Positions 8,740 through 16,493 are shown, numbered from the stretch's first letter. The stretch: DNA of 25,194 nucleotides from Bacteroidales bacterium UBA2295 (GCA_002345825.1 DDWD01000045.1:1-25194); one strand, 5' to 3'. Numbers and translations: made by a program. The notes: a model not told the origin generated them from the letters alone.

Positions 8740-9591
8740 CTAGTGGGTAAGGCTGTAATGAGTAAACGTTTCCATAACGTTTTGCGCATAGGTTTTTGAT
8801 ACAGGGAGTTCAATACTAGTTGGCCCATCAAGTTCAAGTATCAGCTCATCTTTATCCTTTCTTAGTATGGTCACTTTCTCGAAATTAACCATATACGAGC
8901 GATGACAACGAATAACCTGTGCGCTTTTAAGTTGGGCTTCCAGGCGTTTGATGCTGTTACGCAGAGTGAATCGAACCGTTTTACCCTTGTCAATGTAAAA
9001 TATGTTAACATAGTTGTCAGCCGATTCGATATACAGCAAATGCTCGGCTTTAATCGAAAAGCGTAGCACACCTTTCTCATCGTACAACGGTATCATTTTT
9101 TTAGATGTATCATGGCTAGTTGAGGTGTTAGCCAATCGTTGCAACTGATTTTTTTTGTCTTGCCATGAAAAATAAAGCCAAAGCACCGAGTATGGGATAA
9201 ACAGTACCAGCGTGGTGTTTTTTACTGAGATTTTTAGGAGATCGAGAATAAACCTCGAGTCATGAATAAAAAGTTTCTCGAAAAGAGTGTAAAAAATGGC
9301 CATAGCCAGCACTTCGGCAAATACCCAAAGAATATATTGCCAAACCAGCAACTCCTTCCGTTTTGAGTGGTAGTACATAATTACCCGGCTAATAACAACC
9401 ACAAGCACACCGGTAAGTATAATCATGCTCGAAACTCCAAAAAATTCCCATTCGGATAGTACGTATATTGTTTCCAGACCAAAAGGAGCGTAAATGTTAA
9501 TGAAAACCACTGCAAAAAGTGCAGTTAGCATTATTAACCTAACGATATTTTTTTTGTCGGTAAGGTATTTTGGTAATGGGTTATTCAGCAT
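8740..9591 (-). CDS. Membrane-bound LytTR-family DNA-binding regulator
   Basis: A 283-residue protein with four predicted transmembrane helices (about 17-35, 50-72, 83-105, 117-143), a short linker and a C-terminal LytTR DNA-binding domain (about 167-272) with YIESADNYVNIF and RCHRSYMVN. There is no receiver domain, so it would sense through its membrane part directly. The start at ATG 9589-9591 is chosen over a TTG at 9694-9696 because a good promoter lies between them at 9610-9638 and the N-terminus then fits homologous layouts. It is convergent with the cupin gene, 16 bases away. It is a second candidate for binding the tandem boxes listed elsewhere, although the two-component regulator is the better one. 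Confidence 0.88.
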   Translation of the reverse strand: MLNNPLPKYLTDKKNIVRLIMLTALFAVVFINIYAPFGLETIYVLSEWEFFGVSSMIILTGVLVVVISRVIMYYHSKRKELLVWQYILWVFAEVLAMAIFYTLFEKLFIHDSRFILDLLKISVKNTTLVLFIPYSVLWLYFSWQDKKNQLQRLANTSTSHDTSKKMIPLYDEKGVLRFSIKAEHLLYIESADNYVNIFYIDKGKTVRFTLRNSIKRLEAQLKSAQVIRCHRSYMVNFEKVTILRKDKDELILELDGPTSIELPVSKTYAQNVMETFTHYSLTH

Positions 9592-9609
9592 TTTTCCGAT
9601 TTGAGTTCC

Positions 9610-9638
9610 CAAAGATAGCTTATTCGTGGAAAAACAAA
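9610..9638 (-). promoter_or_regulatory. Bacteroidota-type promoter for the membrane LytTR regulator
   Basis: On the minus strand TTTG (9638-9635) is followed after 17 bases by TATCTTTG (9617-9610), matching the TTG...TAnnTTTG primary-sigma consensus and spacing. It lies 18 bases before the chosen ATG, giving a short leader. Confidence 0.55.
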
Positions 9639-9808
9639 TGTTGCAGGCCGAGATTGAGGCCAAAAATAACACCAGAAATTTGCCCCTATATACCAAATTT
9701 CACCCCACTATACATGTTTGTACCCCATGCAAACAGTCAAAAACCCAAAAATTTGTAGTGAGACCCTTTTGAGTCGTTATTTGCAATAGAACTAATAAAA
9801 CCTGATCG

Positions 9809-10975
9809 ATGGAATTTACCAAAACCTATGGCAAGCTGAAGGGATTATTCTCTTTTGACAAGGACATTTTTAGTCTTGAGGATGAAACTGGATTTTTTAG
9901 GTTGATGCCTTTTACTAGCAGTTCAAGCCCAATTCCATTTACACGTACAGGCATATATGATGGGGTAAATGGACATATCTTTGCGGCTGAAGATAGTATT
10001 ATAGCTGAGAATATGCAGTTTACCTATCCGGTTTACTTCCCTAGTTCAAATAAAAAGTTTGGCAAAGCAATCGTTTTGCTGCATGGACTCAACGAGCGCA
10101 GCTGGCAAAAGTATTTGCCTTGGGCTCAGTTTCTGGGAGAACGAACTGGCAGACCAGTAATACTTTTCCCCCTGGCATTTCATATGAACCGAAGCCCTGC
10201 GAGTTGGGCCAATCCCAGAAAAATGATGTCGCTTTTAAACAGTCGTAAAATGCTTGATGGCCTTAGCATGTCAACTTTTGCCAACATTGCCCTTAGCCAG
10301 CGTTTAAGCGACGATCCTTTGCGATTTTTCACCTCGGGCAAGCAGAGTGCCGATGATTTATTAAATCTTTTAACTGATATTAAAGATGGTGCAGTCCCTT
10401 ATCTGGAGAAGGGCGCGCAGATCGATTTTTTTTCATACTCCATTGGCTCATTCTTGGCGCAAATTTTATTCTTAGCCAATCCAAACAATTTGGTGAGCAG
10501 CTCAAGGTTATTCATTTTTTGCGGAGGCACTCTGTTCGATCAGATGCGTGGAACATCTCGCCTTATCATGGATAGCTATGCCTATGCAGCGTTGAGGAAA
10601 TATTATTTAAAAGATTTTCTTGTCGAGTTAAAGACCAAGTCGCCATTCTCATCGTTTGTGCGTGGTGGAATATGGGGCGAAGCCTTTATGGCTATGATTT
10701 CCGATGAGAATAATAAGTTTTACAGGGAGTTCCGGTTTCAACAGTTAAAAAAGCAGCTGAGGGTGGTAACGTTAAAAAACGATGCAGTAATGCCTTCTGC
10801 TGCTGTAAAGAATTCACTTGCTTGTGTTAGCAACGATAGCATAGTAACTGAACTAAATTTCCCGTTCAATTACACGCACGAGAATCCGTTTCCAATTTAC
10901 ACTGAATCGGCCTCGACCGATGTGGATAAATCATTTAATGAGGTGTTTTCCATTGCCTCGGATTTTTACAGGTAA
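9809..10975 (+). CDS. Alpha/beta-hydrolase-like protein of unknown substrate (possibly DUF6051)
   Basis: A 388-residue protein with no signal peptide. The core shows an alpha/beta-hydrolase pattern: strand AIVLLHGLNER with the oxyanion HG at 92-93, strand PVILFPLAF at 116-124, and the nucleophile elbow SYSIGS with Ser211. The elbow is S-x-S-x-G rather than the canonical G-x-S-x-G. Asp325 in LKNDAVMPS and His357 in NYTHENPF sit where the acid and base of a catalytic triad would be expected. Length and N-terminal extension recall the DUF6051 family of Bacteroidota, but this is from memory of the family and not verified. It is monocistronic, with a hairpin terminator 26 bases downstream. Confidence 0.82.
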   Translation: MEFTKTYGKLKGLFSFDKDIFSLEDETGFFRLMPFTSSSSPIPFTRTGIYDGVNGHIFAAEDSIIAENMQFTYPVYFPSSNKKFGKAIVLLHGLNERSWQKYLPWAQFLGERTGRPVILFPLAFHMNRSPASWANPRKMMSLLNSRKMLDGLSMSTFANIALSQRLSDDPLRFFTSGKQSADDLLNLLTDIKDGAVPYLEKGAQIDFFSYSIGSFLAQILFLANPNNLVSSSRLFIFCGGTLFDQMRGTSRLIMDSYAYAALRKYYLKDFLVELKTKSPFSSFVRGGIWGEAFMAMISDENNKFYREFRFQQLKKQLRVVTLKNDAVMPSAAVKNSLACVSNDSIVTELNFPFNYTHENPFPIYTESASTDVDKSFNEVFSIASDFYR

Positions 10976-11001
10976 AAACGATTTTTGTTGGGGAGAAAGA
11001 A

Positions 11002-11048
11002 AGGCATCCAAAGCGAGTAACAACTTTTTTGCTATGCCATGGATGCCT
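11002..11048 (+). terminator. Hairpin terminator after the hydrolase gene
   Basis: Perfect 9-base arms AGGCATCCA and TGGATGCCT enclose a 29-base loop and are followed on the plus strand by GCTTTTTG. The T-run is short and the loop is long, so strength is uncertain. The remaining sequence to 11184 shows no gene I can support. Confidence 0.5.
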
Positions 11049-11184
11049 GCTTTTTGAGAGCTGTGTTAGCTAGTACTCTTCAATAGTTTGAAATTCTATG
11101 CCTTTATCGGGTTCAAAGGTTGACGTGCGAATGCTAATATTTTCTTTATAACTAACTGCATTAGTAATGTTTTTGACAGTTGTG

Positions 11185-11838
11185 TTATTCTTTAATGCAG
11201 CGTACTGAGAACCCATTAACAAATATAAGGTTAGTAACGCTTCCTGTATTACTCGTTCTCTCAATGTAAAGGGTATGCGCACGGGTTTCGTTGTACTTTG
11301 ATTTTGACCAGTATCGGCCAAAGTCTCCAGCTTTTTTAAAGTATCCTTCCTCGGTTCTGTATCCACCCATTTTCGAGTTGTAGCCTGTTTTTCCTCCTTT
11401 CATTAGCTGTTTTGCCCTGTGGTTTGCTGCGGAGCTGCCTGTGCTTTTTATAAGATTTTGGAAATCATCATAAGTAGGGATTCTATACCCTTCGGGAGCC
11501 AAGCCGCGTGGGTCACTCACTGCAAACCAGTTGTACAATTTTCCATACTTCTTGCCATTGGCGGGGTCGTTGTTAAGGTAGCACCATGCGGGTTTACTAT
11601 CCTTGGCAGCTTGTACCCACTCCTCATCGGTTTTGGCTTCGGGAATGGGATCGCCGTTGCGGAAGTTGGCAACATCCAGATTGTCGCTTGCCCATTTGTA
11701 GTTTCCGTAAATGGCTTTGGTGGCCACTTTATCAACTGTTTTGTTAACCAGCTTGCTGCTGGTTAGGTTAGATATCTTGCATCCGCTAATGCTTATAGCA
11801 ATGATAAATAGTAATGCAAAGGTTTTTGTCGTTTTCAT
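11185..11838 (-). CDS. FISUMP-domain lipoprotein
   Basis: A 217-residue exported lipoprotein. The signal peptide ends in a lipobox ISGC with Cys20. Residues 44-217 match the Fibrobacter succinogenes major paralogous domain: YKWASDNLDV, FRNGDPIPE, PAWCYLNNDP, YGKLYNWFAV, GLAPEGYRIPTYDD and the terminal FSVRCIKE. The family is a common surface/outer-membrane-associated domain in Bacteroidota with unknown biochemistry. It ends exactly where the domain normally ends, so it is complete. Upstream lie a tandem LytTR-type box pair (11925-11957) and a terminator hairpin (11898-11924) that should insulate it from the MORN gene. It is probably one target of the LytTR system in this window. Confidence 0.9.
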   Translation of the reverse strand: MKTTKTFALLFIIAISISGCKISNLTSSKLVNKTVDKVATKAIYGNYKWASDNLDVANFRNGDPIPEAKTDEEWVQAAKDSKPAWCYLNNDPANGKKYGKLYNWFAVSDPRGLAPEGYRIPTYDDFQNLIKSTGSSAANHRAKQLMKGGKTGYNSKMGGYRTEEGYFKKAGDFGRYWSKSKYNETRAHTLYIERTSNTGSVTNLIFVNGFSVRCIKE

Positions 11839-11897
11839 CTTGTTGTTATTAAGGTTTAATTTGTGTTTTAATAGTGCTTTGCTAAGTAAAACAACAC

Positions 11898-11924
11898 AAA
11901 AAAACTCACCCTTTTGGGATGAGT
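11898..11924 (-). terminator. Rho-independent terminator after the MORN lipoprotein gene
   Basis: On the minus strand ACTCATCCC-AAAA-GGGTGAGT forms a stem with one bulged base, followed by seven T residues. It lies 36 bases past the MORN gene stop. It is also only 60 bases before the FISUMP start, between the tandem boxes and that gene. Confidence 0.7.
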
Positions 11925-11957
11925 TTTGAAAGTGTACTTAATGGGTTTGAAAGCGTA
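11925..11957 (-). promoter_or_regulatory. Tandem LytTR-type boxes upstream of the FISUMP gene
   Basis: On the minus strand TACGCTTTCAAA (11957-11946), a 9-base spacer, then TACACTTTCAAA (11936-11925). This is a direct repeat with a 21-base period, ending 86 bases before the FISUMP ATG. The first box is identical to one at 18316-18327. LytTR domains are known to bind two short direct repeats about two helical turns apart. Confidence 0.7.
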
Positions 11958-11960
11958 AGC

Positions 11961-12446
11961 CTATCTCTCCACCTGATTACCATCCACATCGTAGGCTAAC
12001 CATTCGCCAACCTCTTCGCCGTTTTCGAATTGGCCTTTTACGCGTATTTGACCGTTGTCGAAGTAGGTTATCCACTCGCCATTGAGTTGTCCATCTTTGT
12101 AATTCTCCTTCTTGCGGATATTACCATTTTCATAGTATTCAATCCATTCGCCGTCTTCAATCCCATTAGCATAGCTGCGCTTGTAGCTAATTTCACCGTT
12201 TTGTAAATACTCAACATACTCTCCGTGTTGCTTACCATCAACAAAATCGGATTTTATGTAAACGGTTTTACCATCGGGGAAATAGGCATATGCAGTTCCG
12301 GTGAATGGCTTGTCGGCTTTGGGGAGGTAGGCTACGCCTGCTCTATCCTCTAGCTCATGAATTTTAACGTCTTTTGCCTCTTGCTGGCTGTTTCCGCATG
12401 CTGCTAGCATAAGTAGCGCCGATGCAATAATCATTAGTTTTCTCAT
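11961..12446 (-). CDS. Lipoprotein with MORN/YwqK-type repeats
   Basis: A 161-residue exported lipoprotein with lipobox MLAAC (Cys17). From about residue 47 onward it is built of repeats of the form F-x-x-G-x-x-x-G-E-W-x-x-Y-x-x-N-G, seen as GKQHGEYVEYLQNG, GIEDGEWIEYYENG, GQLNGEWITYFDNG and GEEVGEWLAYDVDG. Such repeats form an elongated beta sheet and are usually named MORN or YwqK-like. The 'antitoxin' label sometimes attached to YwqK proteins is not supported here, since there is no partner toxin. The gene stands alone, 262 bases after the last DUF3137 gene, and has its own terminator. The tandem boxes lie downstream of it and belong to the FISUMP gene. Confidence 0.9.
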   Translation of the reverse strand: MRKLMIIASALLMLAACGNSQQEAKDVKIHELEDRAGVAYLPKADKPFTGTAYAYFPDGKTVYIKSDFVDGKQHGEYVEYLQNGEISYKRSYANGIEDGEWIEYYENGNIRKKENYKDGQLNGEWITYFDNGQIRVKGQFENGEEVGEWLAYDVDGNQVER

Positions 12447-12628
12447 AGTTGTGATTTGTTAGTTAATAAATTGATTGTTAGGTGTGTTGTAAATTCGTAT
12501 ATGTGTATTCAAGTTTTATCATCCTAAGAGAGTAAATCAAACTAAAGTTTAGTGTTCATAGTTCTGTAACTATGCATTCTTGGTTAGTTCGATATTCATT
12601 ATTTGATGTTTTATGTTACCATACAACC

Positions 12629-12675
12629 TACTCCGTGCCCCTGTGCCTCCGTGTCCCTGCCTACCACCAGGTAGG
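12629..12675. repeat. GC-rich intergenic repeat module with hairpin
   Basis: Within the 262-base gap 12447-12708, a run of near-repeats CTCCGTGCCC, CTGTGC, CTCCGTGTCC is followed by a perfect hairpin CCTACC-ACCA-GGTAGG (12660-12675). This block is much richer in GC than its surroundings. Similar CTCCGTG-type strings occur as dispersed intergenic repeats in many bacteria, which I recall but cannot test here. A smaller AT-rich hairpin (CATAGTT-CTGT-AACTATG) is at 12557-12574. No gene or clear promoter is seen in this gap. Confidence 0.5.
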
Positions 12676-12708
12676 TCTGTGTTTATATTTTCTACGTTTA
12701 ACCTATAA

Positions 12709-13719
12709 TTACTCTTTTGTCCAAATTCGTGTATTCAAATTCATCTCAGTAATAATGGTTTCAATAAGGTTAAGCATATCGAACATTTTTACTATGTCGG
12801 AAAACCGAACACCCGATGTATGTATTCTGGGTTCGAACAGGCCTTTACTAAATCGGATGGCCAGATTTACATTGGAGCCAGCAAACGAGAGGTGCATCTT
12901 TTTCTTGTACTTTGTTTTGATGGTTAGAATGGCTTCCATCATATGTGGAGTAAGAACGTATCGAGCCTCCTGCTGACTGGTTGAATACACCACAAACTGT
13001 TTCTCAAAATCGGGGTTTTCTAATTTAACCAGTTGGCCGTGAAATCCTGAGCGTTGAAACATCTGGCCACTTTTTCCAATCATTTTTTCGGCAAAATCGG
13101 GGAGTACAAAGGTCGATTCGGAGAGTTGCTTGTTGAAATCGGCATGAAAGAACAAACCCTTAAAGATTAGTCCACCATTTTTTCGGTACTGGTCCAAATA
13201 CTGTATGCGCCGTAGCGAGAACATATACCTTATAAGCACCGCTAGAATATTTGGCCGTTTAATTTCCCTTGTTCGGCTCCAAGCCCTAAGTTCCGAAAAG
13301 GCAAACTGGGTGTTTTTTACTTTGCCTTTAATGTAGTCGTCGCCCATTACGTGTGCTGCCCTCAGCGCAAATATCTTACTCTCGTTAAAAGTTTTAATAG
13401 AGATGTGCTGCTCATGCTTGTATGAGTACCCCTTATTTACTAGCGATACAATTTTGCCTACAACTTGACTTTTAAACGTTTCGCGGTAACTTTTTAGCTG
13501 GATATTCACAAATACTATGGTGAAAGCCTCTGCAAAAATCAGAATAAACAGGGTGGGAACAAATGGCATTACTTCATTGCTCATTACCCAAACCATTGTA
13601 ACGAAGATGATTATGGCTAGGTAGTATAGCAATTGAATTCTTATCCGTTTACCCTCAAGCGATTTTAGCTGAGGCTCAAGCTTCTTCTTGTATTGTTGAT
13701 ATAGTTCCTGCTCTGTCAT
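12709..13719 (-). CDS. DUF3137 family membrane protein, paralogue 4 of 4
   Basis: A 336-residue protein with a cytoplasmic basic N-terminus, two transmembrane helices (about 28-46 and 51-73) and, by the positive-inside rule, a large cytoplasmic domain. Family landmarks are MGDDYIKGKVKNTQFAFSEL (125-144), IFKGLFFHADFNK (185-197), VKLENPDFEKQFVVYS (231-246), EARYVLTPHMMEAI (251-264) and the C-terminal LNTRIWTKE. A basic, partly hydrophobic insertion at about 147-180 is absent from the others. The ATG start at 13717-13719 is chosen because it overlaps the upstream stop as TAATG, a translational-coupling arrangement; an in-frame TTG exists at 13732-13734. It ends the DUF3137 run. Biochemical function is unknown. 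Confidence 0.9.
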   Translation of the reverse strand: MTEQELYQQYKKKLEPQLKSLEGKRIRIQLLYYLAIIIFVTMVWVMSNEVMPFVPTLFILIFAEAFTIVFVNIQLKSYRETFKSQVVGKIVSLVNKGYSYKHEQHISIKTFNESKIFALRAAHVMGDDYIKGKVKNTQFAFSELRAWSRTREIKRPNILAVLIRYMFSLRRIQYLDQYRKNGGLIFKGLFFHADFNKQLSESTFVLPDFAEKMIGKSGQMFQRSGFHGQLVKLENPDFEKQFVVYSTSQQEARYVLTPHMMEAILTIKTKYKKKMHLSFAGSNVNLAIRFSKGLFEPRIHTSGVRFSDIVKMFDMLNLIETIITEMNLNTRIWTKE

Positions 13720-14654
13720 TACTCCTTGGTCCAAATTCTTGTATTCAAGTTCATTTCTGTAATAATTACCTCGATAAGGGTGAATAGCGTATGCATAAAC
13801 TCAACATCGCCATAGCGAACCGACCTGAACAGGGCCGGTTCAAATAATCCCCTGTTGAAAACCACACCGCAGTATACCCGCTCACCAGTGAAGGATAGTG
13901 AGAAGTTACGTCCAATCTTTTCCTTAAGATTTACTATGGCTTCCATCATGGTGGGAGTGAGAACGTAGCGAGCTTCGGTTTGACTGGTTGCGAAAACAGC
14001 AAAATGCTTTTCAAAATCAGGGTTTTCGAGTTTTACTAGCTCTCCCAGCCAGCTACGCTGTAGGTTTTGTCCAAATTTACCTAGTAAACGCTCTGCATTG
14101 TCGGGTATTACATAGGTTTCGCCCTGTATGTGCTTATTGAAGTCGGCCATAAAAAAGATGCCGTTGAATAGCGTTTCGTACTTTTTTTCGGTTCTGCTAT
14201 CGCTGCCGGTTGCTTGGTATTCATGCAGAGCCTTTAGCTCCGAGAATTCAAATTGGGTTTTATCTATTATCCCAGTAACATAGTCGTCGCCCTTGCAGGC
14301 ACTGGCGGGTTTGCTAATGATCTTACTTTGGTTAAAGTCGTTTAGCGAAATATGCTTGTTGGCTGAATACTGATAGAAAGGGTTTATAAGATGTACTACC
14401 TTACCAACCACCTCCTTTTTGAACATAGCTCGGTACTTAATGAATTTAATAGTACCCCGGGTAAAAAGAATGATAAAGACAATGAAAGTACCAATGAAAA
14501 TGATGTTTATAAAAAAACCGAGTACAAAAAGTGCAAGCCCAATAAGGTAGTTAAGTGCTACTCGCCTCCGCATCCAATCCATATGGGCTAACGAGGGTTT
14601 TAGCTCTTTATCAAAAAGATCCCTTAGCTTGTTTGGTGGTAATATTTTGCTCAA
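13719..14654 (-). CDS. DUF3137 family membrane protein, paralogue 3 of 4
   Basis: A 311-residue two-helix membrane protein (helices about 33-49 and 50-66) with a predicted cytoplasmic domain. The same landmarks as its paralogues are present: KGDDYVTGIIDKTQFEFSEL (121-140), LFNGIFFMADFNK, LVKLENPDFEKHFAVFATSQ, TEARYVLTPTMMEAI and the terminal MNLNTRIWTKE. The start is a TTG at 14652-14654. The next in-frame ATG would remove part of the basic N-terminal segment shared with the paralogues, so TTG is preferred. The stop TAA shares a base with the next gene's ATG. It follows paralogue 2 after 102 bases, in which no strong promoter is visible. Confidence 0.88.
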   Translation of the reverse strand: MSKILPPNKLRDLFDKELKPSLAHMDWMRRRVALNYLIGLALFVLGFFINIIFIGTFIVFIILFTRGTIKFIKYRAMFKKEVVGKVVHLINPFYQYSANKHISLNDFNQSKIISKPASACKGDDYVTGIIDKTQFEFSELKALHEYQATGSDSRTEKKYETLFNGIFFMADFNKHIQGETYVIPDNAERLLGKFGQNLQRSWLGELVKLENPDFEKHFAVFATSQTEARYVLTPTMMEAIVNLKEKIGRNFSLSFTGERVYCGVVFNRGLFEPALFRSVRYGDVEFMHTLFTLIEVIITEMNLNTRIWTKE

Positions 14655-14756
14655 TTTGGTAGGGTTTGTTTTGTTAGTTGACTCTAATGTAGTTAATGTT
14701 TTGAGATAATTTCCCTTCGCCGAATTCTTACAGTATGCTCGGTTGTGGATAAAACA

Positions 14757-15905
14757 TTATTCCTTAGTCCAAATTCGAGTGTTCAAATCCATTTCGGTTA
14801 TAATTACCTCTACTAGAGTAAATAAGTTGTAAATCTCTTCAATATCGCTAAAACTAATAGGCTTGTTGATATTTGCTTCAAACAGTTCCTTGCCAGTAAG
14901 GAAACCAAAATTTACTCTATTCTCGGTAAAGGAGATAACGGGGCGGTAGCCAATAGTGTTCTCAATATTTAGTATTGCTTCCATCATTTTGGGGGTGAGC
15001 ACGTAACGTGCCTCGGTGTGGTTCTCAGTGGAGCTCATTCCTTTTGAGGCCTCAATTAAGTCGGAAAAGGAGCCACCACCACCAACGGCATTTAAAACAT
15101 TGTGCATATTGGTATATACCTCGAATTTTTTGTCAAATTCGGGATTTTCCATTTTTACACGGGCGCTGCCTAAATCGAGTAACACTTTTGGGGCTGGCTT
15201 AACCAATACGGTTCCGTTAAGCTTCTTGTTAAAATCGGCGTGTAGGAAGAAACCTCGGAAGTTCTCTCGCTTTATCTCCTCATTATGCTCGTTGTAAGCC
15301 TTTCCGTAGGTAACCAAATCGCAGCATTCAAAGTCGGTTTTGCCTATGCTGCCCGATATGTAGTCGTCGCATGAAATATCGACAATAGGGCCGAAGATGT
15401 GGCTGTTCTTAACTGCATCCATACTAACTGTGCCCTTTGAGTCGTAATTCCAGTTGGTATTTAGCATCTTGAAAACGGGGCGCACAACAATCTCCTTGTA
15501 AACCTCGCGGTACTTATCCAATGGCTCACGTATGCTTCGGCTGGCAAATAGGGTGGTTACACCAAAAATCATTAGGGTTGGGAGCGTAGCGCCAACTACA
15601 ATAAAAATATTCTCATCGAGCCATGCCTCGATATCGCCCGAGAGTAAGCCTAAAATTAAAACTGTAAGCACAATGGCTCCAACAACCACTAAAACACCAA
15701 ACGATACTAATTTTCTTCTGCGAGAAATGCGTTTACGTATTGTTTCGAGCTTTTCGAACTGGGGCTTTATGGTTGAGTTGAAGTAATCACGGATATTTTC
15801 AAGGGGCGTTAGGGTGTTTTCCCTTTCAGATTGTATGCTCTTAGGTTGAGATGATTTTTTTTGTTCTAGGGTTTGCTCTAAAAGCTGGTTGAGTGTGCTA
15901 TTCAT
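14757..15905 (-). CDS. DUF3137 family membrane protein, paralogue 2 of 4, with Gly-rich insertion
   Basis: The longest DUF3137 paralogue, 382 residues. An extra polar N-terminal segment of about 35 residues precedes the basic region. Transmembrane helices are at about 66-88 and 99-120. The family GDD motif is CDD here (179-181), and three cysteines cluster around it (178/179, 194, 195). A 30-residue insertion with GGGGS (about 266-296) breaks the otherwise conserved loop before TEARYVLTPKMMEAI. It ends in MDLNTRIWTKE. The substitutions suggest this copy is functionally diverged. It lies 31 bases downstream of the PPC-like gene, so the two are probably co-transcribed. Confidence 0.9.
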   Translation of the reverse strand: MNSTLNQLLEQTLEQKKSSQPKSIQSERENTLTPLENIRDYFNSTIKPQFEKLETIRKRISRRRKLVSFGVLVVVGAIVLTVLILGLLSGDIEAWLDENIFIVVGATLPTLMIFGVTTLFASRSIREPLDKYREVYKEIVVRPVFKMLNTNWNYDSKGTVSMDAVKNSHIFGPIVDISCDDYISGSIGKTDFECCDLVTYGKAYNEHNEEIKRENFRGFFLHADFNKKLNGTVLVKPAPKVLLDLGSARVKMENPEFDKKFEVYTNMHNVLNAVGGGGSFSDLIEASKGMSSTENHTEARYVLTPKMMEAILNIENTIGYRPVISFTENRVNFGFLTGKELFEANINKPISFSDIEEIYNLFTLVEVIITEMDLNTRIWTKE

Positions 15906-15936
15906 AGTCTTGTTAAGTTAATTGGGGTTGGGAGGT

Positions 15937-16395
15937 TTAGTTTGTTGGCCTTACAGCTGCCTCATCAACAATATTAGCAAACAGGTTATACTTCTTTTGG
16001 GTTTTGTTTTGGGCAACCTCTAAGCGCAAAAGAAACTGGGTTTCGTTAGTGCTATTTGTGAATTGCAGCTCTTGATAGTTAGCATCGGCACTTTTAACTA
16101 TGGTTTGTGCTTGATTATCGTACAGCTTACCATCAACTTTTAGGTATGCATCCTCAATCTCAAAACCGCTTATGTAAAGAGTTTTGCCAAGAGGCACTTG
16201 AACCTTGAACCAGTGTGGGGAGTTGGCACTCTTAATTGTGCCCTTGGTATTTCTATTGAGCTTTAAAGTCGCTGCTTTTTCTGGTGATGCTCCGCCATCG
16301 TTGGATAATGAAATGTATTGGCCTTGCCAAACAATGTATCCGGCTCCTGCAATAAAGCCTAAAACGATAATTGCAATTTTTAGTTTTGTTTTCAT
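15937..16395 (-). CDS. Small signal-anchored protein with PPC-like beta domain
   Basis: A 152-residue protein with an N-terminal signal anchor (about 5-24) and an extracytoplasmic domain. Residues 50-140 run GTIKSANSPHWFKVQV, PLGKTLYISGF, a strand with LYDNQAQ, and a late FLLRLEV strand. The layout resembles the bacterial pre-peptidase C-terminal (PPC) beta sandwich, in which a W/Y-F-K-V strand is followed by P-x-G-K/D-x-L. No catalytic residues are apparent, so a binding role is more likely. It sits between the secreted 583-residue protein and DUF3137 paralogue 2. The PPC assignment is moderate. Confidence 0.75.
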   Translation of the reverse strand: MKTKLKIAIIVLGFIAGAGYIVWQGQYISLSNDGGASPEKAATLKLNRNTKGTIKSANSPHWFKVQVPLGKTLYISGFEIEDAYLKVDGKLYDNQAQTIVKSADANYQELQFTNSTNETQFLLRLEVAQNKTQKKYNLFANIVDEAAVRPTN

Positions 16396-16424
16396 GGGGG
16401 TGGTTAAGTTGATGATTGATTGAC

Positions 16425-16450
16425 CTGACAGCGTGCGAAGCTCCTGTCAG
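16425..16450. repeat. Hairpin element flanked by GATT repeats
   Basis: CTGACAG and CTGTCAG form 7-base inverted arms around a 12-base spacer, and each arm is followed by CGT (CAGCGT twice). GATT units occur just before it (16414-16422) and a longer GATT tract just after it (16462-16493). It lies between the secreted-protein gene and the PPC-like gene. No T-run follows in the transcribed direction, so it does not look like an ordinary terminator. Confidence 0.5.
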
Positions 16451-16461
16451 CGTCTAAAAAA

Positions 16462-16493
16462 GATTGGTTGATTGATTGATTGATTGGTTGATT
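16462..16493. repeat. Tetranucleotide tract (GATT/GGTT), eight units
   Basis: Eight tetranucleotides in the order GATT, GGTT, GATT x4, GGTT, GATT directly abut the stop codon of the secreted-protein gene on its 3' side. Such a tract can change length by slippage, which would alter the spacing between this gene and the PPC-like gene or extend the C-terminus if the stop were lost. Confidence 0.8.

Noticed and set aside
9592..9696. Longer N-terminus for the membrane LytTR regulator from a TTG at 9694-9696
   Set aside because: A well-formed promoter (9610-9638) lies inside that extension, so the ATG at 9589-9591 is preferred.
11070..11366. A 98-codon minus-strand frame overlapping the end of the FISUMP gene and running past it
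   Set aside because: It lies mostly in another frame of a gene with a complete, well-matched domain. Its own product has no recognisable features and no promoter.
11961..12446. Calling the MORN-repeat lipoprotein a toxin-antitoxin antitoxin
   Set aside because: The name comes from YwqK annotation transfer. Here the protein is an exported lipoprotein and has no partner gene.
12629..12675. CTCCGTG-type short repeats considered as a CRISPR fragment
   Set aside because: Units are about 7-10 bases with no spacers and no cas genes.
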